The notes under the pieces were generated by a model. The model was not told the DNA's origin. It ran no database searches and saw only the letters and a list, made by a program, of their open reading frames with translations. Positions 58,610 to 64,000 of a DNA stretch of 64,000 nucleotides are shown piece by piece. The translations under genes and the position numbers were made by a program. Each line of letters starts with the position of its first letter. The first letter of the stretch is position 1. The stretch covers positions 3,410,001 through 3,474,000 of the forward strand of contig NZ_CP021422.1 of the NCBI RefSeq assembly GCF_002201475.1, read 5' to 3'. The stretch is from Acutalibacter muris. Lineage in GTDB: Bacteria > Bacillota > Clostridia > Oscillospirales > Acutalibacteraceae.

Positions 58610-58678
58610 TTACGGCAAGGTCATGGGGCGCCGCCCCACACCCTGCAAGGGGAACACCGTTCCCCTTGACCCCTTCGT
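58610..58678. repeat. Dispersed palindromic repeat, copy 4
   Basis: TGGGGCGCCGCCCCA (hairpin) is followed by CACCCTGC and AAGGGGAACACCGTTCCCCTT (hairpin) then GACCCC. It fills the gap between the nifU terminator and the carboxypeptidase stop codon, again touching a gene end. Confidence 0.75.
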
Positions 58679-60211
58679 TTACATGTCCCTAAACTTCTTC
58701 ACTCTTTTTAGCTGCTTCTGTTTCCTGCGGTAGAAGACCACCAGTATCAGGTAGACCACCACCAGGGCCCCGATGGCCGCCATTATGGCCACGAACCACG
58801 GGGAGCTGAGCAGCTTTCTTCCCTGTTCCCAGCCCGCTATCAGGTCGCTCCTCGATACCGACTCCGTGGCCACCACCGGCACCGTGGCTATCACCTCGTT
58901 GGCATAGCTCAGGGTCGCCGTGCCGATAACCTCCCCCTTGCGTATGGGGGCCTGCACGCTCTCCGGCTTGTCCACCGTCACCACAATGGAGCTCTGCTCC
59001 ACGCTGTCCGGCAGCATGACGCTCACGTTCTCGCTGGCCGCCAGCAGCAGCTCGTCCTTCTGATAGGCATACTCCAGCTTCACCGAGCTCATTATGTCCC
59101 CCTGGGAGGCGATGGTCTTCTTCCCAAGGCTTGTGAACGCCCACCTGAAAAGTGTCCGGCAGTCCAGCATCTCCTCGTGCACTCCCCGCTCGTACCCCTC
59201 CATATTGCCCATGGCTATAACTATATACGTGTACCCAAAGGTCGTGGCCGAGGCCGCCAGGCAGTAGCCCGCCTGGTCGTGGGACCCGGTTTTTATGCCG
59301 TTGGCGTAGCTGTACCAGTAGGCATTGCCGTAGTCGTCCTCAAAGGGCAGTATCATACGGTTGGTGTTCGACACCCAGGTGCCGTCCGGGTCTACGTTGG
59401 TGGGCTCCTTGCTATAGTCCTGTTCCCCCACTATATCCATAAAATACGGCAGCTTCATGGCATACTGGGTTATCCTGCCCATGTCCCGGGCAGAGGTGTA
59501 GTGGTTCTCGTTATGAAGGCCGTGGGGGTTTGTAAAGTGGGTGTTCTTGCACCCCAGCTCCTCGGCCTTCTCGTTCATCAGCTGCACAAAATAGCTGATG
59601 CCGGTGTAGTCGGTCATGCCCCCCTCGGGAACAACATAGTCCCCGGCGGCTGTCACGGCCTGTCCGTCCTCCTCCCCCGCCCCCGGGTCCTCGGGGTCCG
59701 GCGCGTCCGGGGGCACAAGCTGGCCGCTGGCATACTGGCTGTCTACATACTTCATCAGCGTCACCGCCGCGTCGTTGCCGGAGGGTATCATCAGAAGGTT
59801 CAAAAGCTGATATCCCGTAAGCTTCTCCCCCACCTGCACCCCCGCCAGCGAACTGCCCGAGCCCTCAAGGTCGTCCGCTACCGCCTGGGGCACGGTTATC
59901 TCCGTGTTTTCTATGTTGGGTATATTCTCATAGGCGATTATATAGGTCATAATCTTCGTCATGGAGGCCATGGGCAGGGGGTCGTCCGGGTTCAGGGTAT
60001 ACACCACCGTGTCCGTGTCTATGTTCAGCATGAAGAGGGACTTGCAGTGGGGCCCGCCGCTGTCGGTCTCCGCCGTTATGAGCCCGCCGTCGTATATCTC
60101 GTCCCCCCGGTCCCAGTTAAAGGTGAAGCCCTCCGCCATGGCGGGCAGGGCTGTCAATGCAGCCGTCAGCACGGCCAAAATTGCCGCCGTCAGCAAGCGG
60201 ATGAATTTCAT
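58679..60211 (-). CDS. D-alanyl-D-alanine carboxypeptidase (penicillin-binding protein 5/DacF type)
   Basis: This 510-residue serine peptidase trims the terminal D-Ala from peptidoglycan stems. A signal peptide (LLTAAILAVLTAALTALPAMA) is followed by the S11 motifs SMTKIM (SxxK), SGND (SxN) and KTGSHD (KTG). A PBP5_C-like domain follows, and a C-terminal transmembrane helix (WFVAIMAAIGALVVVYLILV) with a basic tail anchors it. An insertion of about 30 acidic and proline-rich residues (PDAPDPEDPGAGEEDGQ) lies between the SxN and KTG motifs. I chose the ATG at 60211, behind GGAGGAATGAACAG. Confidence 0.93.
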   Translation of the reverse strand: MKFIRLLTAAILAVLTAALTALPAMAEGFTFNWDRGDEIYDGGLITAETDSGGPHCKSLFMLNIDTDTVVYTLNPDDPLPMASMTKIMTYIIAYENIPNIENTEITVPQAVADDLEGSGSSLAGVQVGEKLTGYQLLNLLMIPSGNDAAVTLMKYVDSQYASGQLVPPDAPDPEDPGAGEEDGQAVTAAGDYVVPEGGMTDYTGISYFVQLMNEKAEELGCKNTHFTNPHGLHNENHYTSARDMGRITQYAMKLPYFMDIVGEQDYSKEPTNVDPDGTWVSNTNRMILPFEDDYGNAYWYSYANGIKTGSHDQAGYCLAASATTFGYTYIVIAMGNMEGYERGVHEEMLDCRTLFRWAFTSLGKKTIASQGDIMSSVKLEYAYQKDELLLAASENVSVMLPDSVEQSSIVVTVDKPESVQAPIRKGEVIGTATLSYANEVIATVPVVATESVSRSDLIAGWEQGRKLLSSPWFVAIMAAIGALVVVYLILVVFYRRKQKQLKRVKKFRDM

Positions 60212-60253
60212 CTGTTCATTCCTCCCCATCTGTGGTATAATGTAGCCAAACAT

Positions 60254-60259
60254 ATTATA
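60254..60259 (-). promoter_or_regulatory. -10 box for the carboxypeptidase gene
   Basis: On the minus strand GTGTATAATATG contains a perfect -10 TATAAT (60259-60254) about 43 bases before the chosen start. No strong -35 hexamer is seen. Confidence 0.5.
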
Positions 60260-60348
60260 CACTGCCCGGGCCCGAAAGAAAAGTAAGATTTTCTTAATTT
60301 ACCGTTAATTCTATATAGAGTACCGCTTTAAATCCAAGGGGGCACATC

Positions 60349-61452
60349 ATGCTGATATATCACACCTCAGACTGGCACCTGGGCCGTATGCTCTACGGCC
60401 GCAGCCTTCTCTCCGACCAGGAGCACTTTCTCTATAACGTCTTCCTCCCCGCCGTGGAGCGGGAACACCCCGCCGGGGTTATAATCGCCGGGGACATATA
60501 CGACCGCCAAGTGGCGGCCATAGAAGCCATCCGTCTGTTTGACGGCGTACTGGACCGTCTGGTAAACCTTGGCTGCAAGGTTTTTGCCGTCTCCGGCAAC
60601 CACGACGGCGCGGGGCGCATGGCCATAATGAAAAGCGCCCTGAGAAGAAGCGGCGTGTACATAGCCACCACCCTGGAGGAGGCCATGGAGCCCGTCACCC
60701 TCTCAGAGGGTGGCGAGACCGTCCAGCTCGCCCTGCTGCCCTACTGCGACCCCTCCGCGGTTCGGGACCTCCTCTGTGACAGCGATCTGCGGGGGGAAAC
60801 CGCCTGTATGGGCGCCCTTCTTGACCGGATAAGACCCAAGCTGGACCCAAAGCTGCCACGGCTGCTGGTGGCCCACTGCTTTGCCGCCGGGGCCTCTCTC
60901 AGCGACTCCGAGAGCGTGTTTGTGGGCGGCAGCGGCCAGGTGTCCCCAGAGGTTTTCGCCGGCTTTGACTACGTGGCCCTGGGCCACCTCCACGGCCCCC
61001 AGCCCGCCGGGGAAAACGCCCGGTACTCGGGCTCGCCCCTAAAGTATTCCATAGGCGAAGCGGGCCAGCGCAAGTGCTTTCTGCGCCTTGAGATATCCCA
61101 CGGCAGGATAAGCTGCCAAGAGCGGGACATAACGCCACTTCGGGACGTGCGGAGAATAGAGGGCTCCTTCGACGAGCTCATGTCCGGCTCCTCAGAGGAC
61201 TACGTGGAGCTGCACCTTACGGACCGGGACCCGGTGCTTCTTGCCGCCCAGCGCCTGCGCCCGAGATATCCGAACCTACTGTCCGTCACCAACAGCTGGA
61301 CCCTGAAGGCCCCGGGGGAGCGGGCGGGCAGGCTCTCCGGCCGGGACCAGCAGGCGGTGTTCACCGCCTTTATGAAGGATGTCTGCGGCCTTGAGACAGA
61401 TGGGGAGGACCTGGAACTGTTCAGAGAGATATGGAGGGAGGTACAGCCATGA
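60349..61452 (+). CDS. sbcD: Nuclease SbcD
   Basis: This 367-residue Mre11-type metallophosphoesterase subunit of SbcCD cleaves DNA hairpins and processes ends. Motifs are HTSDWHLGRMLYGRSL (DxH), IIAGDIYDRQ (GDxxD), VSGNHDGAGRM (GNHD), LLVAHCFAAG and ALGHLHGPQ (GHxH). It starts behind AAGGGGGC at 60349. Its stop overlaps the sbcC start by 4 bases (ATGA). Confidence 0.95.
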   Translation: MLIYHTSDWHLGRMLYGRSLLSDQEHFLYNVFLPAVEREHPAGVIIAGDIYDRQVAAIEAIRLFDGVLDRLVNLGCKVFAVSGNHDGAGRMAIMKSALRRSGVYIATTLEEAMEPVTLSEGGETVQLALLPYCDPSAVRDLLCDSDLRGETACMGALLDRIRPKLDPKLPRLLVAHCFAAGASLSDSESVFVGGSGQVSPEVFAGFDYVALGHLHGPQPAGENARYSGSPLKYSIGEAGQRKCFLRLEISHGRISCQERDITPLRDVRRIEGSFDELMSGSSEDYVELHLTDRDPVLLAAQRLRPRYPNLLSVTNSWTLKAPGERAGRLSGRDQQAVFTAFMKDVCGLETDGEDLELFREIWREVQP

Positions 61453-64000
61453 AGCCCCTGCGTCTGCTAATCCAAGCCTTCGGGCCCTATCTTGAGAGGA
61501 CGGAGCTGGATTTCACCGGCTTCGGTCCCGGGGGCATCTTCCTTATCTCCGGCCCCACCGGCGGCGGGAAGACCTCTCTTCTCGACGCCATGTGCTTTGC
61601 CCTGTACTGCCGTGCCACCGGCGAGGGCCGGGACTTTGCCGGTATGCGCTGCATGAGCGCGCCCCCGGAGCTGGACACCCTTATAGAGTTCGACTTCACC
61701 CTGGGGGACAGCGTCTACCGCTTCTGCCGCCGCCAGTACACATACACAAAGCGCTCCAGGGAGACGGAGCTTAGAGAAACCCACGAGTGCTTCTTATTGG
61801 ACGGCGACGGCCGGCCGGAGCTCCTGGCCGGGGGCAGCGCCCTGTCCGTAACCCATAAGGCCGAGGAGCTTTTACACCTCAACTACCGGCAGTTCCGTCA
61901 GGTGATAGTCCTGCCCCAGGGGGACTTTCTAAAGCTCCTGCGGGCGGGCAGCCGGGAGAAGGGGGAGATACTGCGCACACTGTTCTCCGCCGAGGTCTGG
62001 GAGCGGCTGCGGGAGCAGTTCCGAGAGCGGGAAAAGTTCCTGGAAAATGAAGCCCGAGACGCGGAAAACCTGCGGGATACCCTTCTGCGCCAGGAGGGCG
62101 CACAGGACACGGAAAGCCTTGAGCAGTCGGTGGCGGAGCTGGAAAAGGAGCTCTCCGAGCTTATCACCCGGCTGGACCAAAACGGCAAAAAGCTCTCAGA
62201 GACCGAGACCCGGCTGAAAGCCGCCGGGGAGCTCCTGCGCCTGGACCGGGCGGCAAAGGAGGCCGAAGCGCGGCTCTCCGAGACCTCAGCCCGGGCGGAG
62301 ACCTTGGAGAAGTCCGCCCACAAAACCGACCATATGCTCAAAGAGGCCGCAGAGCTCCAGGAGAAGTCCACCGCCGCCGCCCGGGAGCGGGAGCGCCTTA
62401 ACGGGTCGCTCTCCCAGCTCACCGCCGCCCTGGACGCTTCGGACAAGGCAAAGCTGGCCCGGAGGGAGCAAAATAACCTGAAAAAGGAACTGGAAACCGC
62501 CCAAAAGGAGCAGGAGGACATTACAAAACGCCTGGAGCAGGGGGCGGAGTACGAGGGCCGCTGCCGGGAGGCCAACCTGCGTCTGCCGGAGCTTTTGGAG
62601 CGGCGGCAGGCCCTTGAGGGCCAGTGCGCCGCCCTGGAGGAGCTTGCCCGCCGCCGCGCCGCGCTTACAGAAGCGGAGAAGGCCCTAAAGGAAACCGAAG
62701 CCCAGGCGGAACGGCGGCGGGTGGAGTGGGAGACCCTTTCCCTGCGCTTAAAGGAGCAAGAAGCCCTTCTAAGGAGCAGCGCCGCCCTGGAGCTTGCCGG
62801 TACTCTTGAGGAGGCCCGGCCCTGCCCGGTCTGCGGCTCCGTGCACCACCCCGCCCCCGCCAGAAACCCGGTGCGCAGCGCCCTGTCCCCCCGGGAGTTA
62901 GACGTTCTGCGCGCTGGCGAGAAGGGGGCCCGTGAAGCTCTAAGCGAAGCCCAGGGCCTTGTAAAGGCCAGAGCCGACAGCTTAAAGACAGCCCGGGAAT
63001 CCCTGTCCCGGCAGGAGGAGCTCTGCAAAGACGGCCCCGCCCCGGAGAAGGCCGCCGCGCTGCTGGCCGAAGTAACCGCCAGGGCCGCCGAGGCCCGGAA
63101 GCTGGCGGCCCAGCTGCAAAAGGCCGGCAGCCGCCTTGAGGAGCTTCGGGCCCGCCGGGAGGCCATAGAGCAGGAGCGGGCCCAAAAGATGTCCCGGCTC
63201 TCGGCCCTTAACGCTCGGGCCGGTGAGTTGGAGCGCCAGGCCGAGGGGGCCCTCTCCCGGCTTGAGAGCGCGGACCCCCGGGCCCTGGAGCGCGCCATAA
63301 AGGAGCAGGAGACCCTGGCAGACAGCCTTGCCAAAAAGGCCGTGTCCCTTCGGGAGACCGCCGGGCTCCGGGCCCAGGAGCTGGCCGGGGCTCGGGAGGC
63401 TCTGCGTCTGGCAAAAGAAGCCGGCGCGGCGGCGAAGGCGGGGCTGGCTGGGTTCCGGGCGGAACACCCTGACCCACTGGACCTGCCCGCTCTCACTAAG
63501 GCGGCGAAGGACCTCCGGGAGGAGAGCCAGCGCAGTTCCCAGGCCATCGGCGAGACAAGGAGCGCCCTCAGATCCCGCCGTGCGGCCCTGGGCTCAATAC
63601 GAGAGCTGGACCAAAAGATTTCCGGGCTCTCCGCCCGGTTCAGCCGGGTCTCCCGCCTGAGCCGGGCCCTCTCCGGGTCCAACCCCATGAAGACCCCAAT
63701 TTTGCAGTACGTCCTGAGCGTTACCCTGGACGAGGTGCTGGTCTCCGCCAACCGCTTCTTCCAGCGGCTCTGCCGGGGACGCTATGCCTTACAGCTGGCG
63801 GACTGCCCCAGGGGCGGCGGGGCCATGGGCGGCCTGGATCTGGAGGTGCTGGACGGGGCCTCCATGCTGCCCCGGTCCATCGAGACCCTCTCCGGCGGCG
63901 AGCAGTTCCTGGCCTCCCTGTCCCTGGCCTTCGGGCTTTCGGAGGTGGTCCAAAGTCACAGCGGGGCGGTGGGCCTGGACTCCATCTTCATCGACGAGGG
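61449..64000 (+). CDS. sbcC: Exonuclease SbcC, truncated by window end
   Basis: This frame starts at the ATG at 61449 and stays open to the last base, about 850 residues. It is the Rad50-like ATPase partner of SbcD. The N-terminal lobe has MKPLRLLIQAFGPYLERTEL DF and Walker A ISGPTGGGKTSLLDAM. Long coiled coils follow, with a zinc hook at about residue 458 (CPVC). The C-terminal lobe begins near SNPMKTPILQYVLSVTLDEV and has signature ETLSGGEQFLASLSLAFG and Walker B IFIDEG at the edge. Only the end of the C-terminal lobe lies outside the window. Confidence 0.96.
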   Translation, partial: MKPLRLLIQAFGPYLERTELDFTGFGPGGIFLISGPTGGGKTSLLDAMCFALYCRATGEGRDFAGMRCMSAPPELDTLIEFDFTLGDSVYRFCRRQYTYTKRSRETELRETHECFLLDGDGRPELLAGGSALSVTHKAEELLHLNYRQFRQVIVLPQGDFLKLLRAGSREKGEILRTLFSAEVWERLREQFREREKFLENEARDAENLRDTLLRQEGAQDTESLEQSVAELEKELSELITRLDQNGKKLSETETRLKAAGELLRLDRAAKEAEARLSETSARAETLEKSAHKTDHMLKEAAELQEKSTAAARERERLNGSLSQLTAALDASDKAKLARREQNNLKKELETAQKEQEDITKRLEQGAEYEGRCREANLRLPELLERRQALEGQCAALEELARRRAALTEAEKALKETEAQAERRRVEWETLSLRLKEQEALLRSSAALELAGTLEEARPCPVCGSVHHPAPARNPVRSALSPRELDVLRAGEKGAREALSEAQGLVKARADSLKTARESLSRQEELCKDGPAPEKAAALLAEVTARAAEARKLAAQLQKAGSRLEELRARREAIEQERAQKMSRLSALNARAGELERQAEGALSRLESADPRALERAIKEQETLADSLAKKAVSLRETAGLRAQELAGAREALRLAKEAGAAAKAGLAGFRAEHPDPLDLPALTKAAKDLREESQRSSQAIGETRSALRSRRAALGSIRELDQKISGLSARFSRVSRLSRALSGSNPMKTPILQYVLSVTLDEVLVSANRFFQRLCRGRYALQLADCPRGGGAMGGLDLEVLDGASMLPRSIETLSGGEQFLASLSLAFGLSEVVQSHSGAVGLDSIFIDE

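Noticed and set aside
45621..58678. CRISPR array suggested by repeated palindromes
   Set aside because: The four copies are thousands of bases apart at gene junctions, with no regular spacers and no cas genes.
61898..63751. A 617-codon open frame on the minus strand opposite sbcC
   Set aside because: It is rich in Arg and Ser with no domain pattern and is the antisense shadow of the GC-rich sbcC frame, which has clear Walker A, zinc-hook and signature motifs.

Overview
The window is 64 kb of a GC-rich (roughly 60 percent by eye) chromosome from a Bacillota, most likely a spore-forming gut-type member of class Clostridia (Oscillospirales/Ruminococcaceae-like). The evidence is the gene content: the spore germination protein YpeB, DUF5711 and CvpA proteins, ECF transporter genes next to truA, gdpP-rplI-dnaB order, RNase J, a ClpE-type ATPase, and strong AGGAGG-type ribosome binding sites. 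It is mostly ordinary core chromosome, compactly packed, with many 4-base ATGA start/stop overlaps. No rRNA operon, CRISPR array, prophage or intact insertion sequence was seen.

Layout. 1-1540 is an accessory scar: an IS30-like helix-turn-helix gene cut by the window edge, tRNA-Val(CAC), decayed Hsp20 and IS3-transposase fragments, and tRNA-Gly(CCC). 1605-11460 (minus strand) carries a MATE exporter, a GH13 glucosidase, an M18 aminopeptidase, then typA followed by an exonuclease-PgeF fusion, a radical SAM enzyme, a CHAP hydrolase and a GNAT acetyltransferase. 11662-19268 (plus) carries a second MATE exporter, a metallo-beta-lactamase-fold protein, a GNAT, a PHP phosphoesterase and a deoxysugar operon (rhamnulokinase, FucI/AraA-type isomerase, RhaD aldolase) that ends in a lactaldehyde reductase gene gutted by an in-frame deletion. 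19314-38903 (minus) carries clpE-like, pgsA, cvpA, truA, the ECF transporter (A1, A2, T), methyltransferases, glmM and ruvC-ruvA-ruvB. Here the ECF operon is interrupted by an aminoglycoside-adenylyltransferase-like cluster and the ruv operon by two extra genes.

39140-40492 is ypeB. 40489-56509 (minus) is parE/parC, ftsH, hpt, tilS, dnaB, rplI, a nucleoside phosphorylase, gdpP and RNase J. 56879-58545 is a nifS-nifU iron-sulfur operon with a palindromic operator in its promoter. A D,D-carboxypeptidase follows on the minus strand, and sbcD-sbcC run off the right edge.

Two themes link the odd features. First, many accessory genes survive only as fragments that keep their ends but have lost the middle (fucO, peptidase E, a zinc-ribbon kinase, a SAM methyltransferase) or only one end (GNAT, YdeI-like), which suggests active deletion in this lineage. 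Second, a palindromic GC-rich repeat occurs four times at gene junctions between 45.6 and 58.7 kb, twice supplying or abutting the last codons of a gene. I did not find a clearly new multi-gene system. The most distinctive items are the exonuclease-PgeF fusion, the insertion inside the ECF operon, the hairpin plus T-run just after the RNase J promoter, the nifS operator, and the repeat family.
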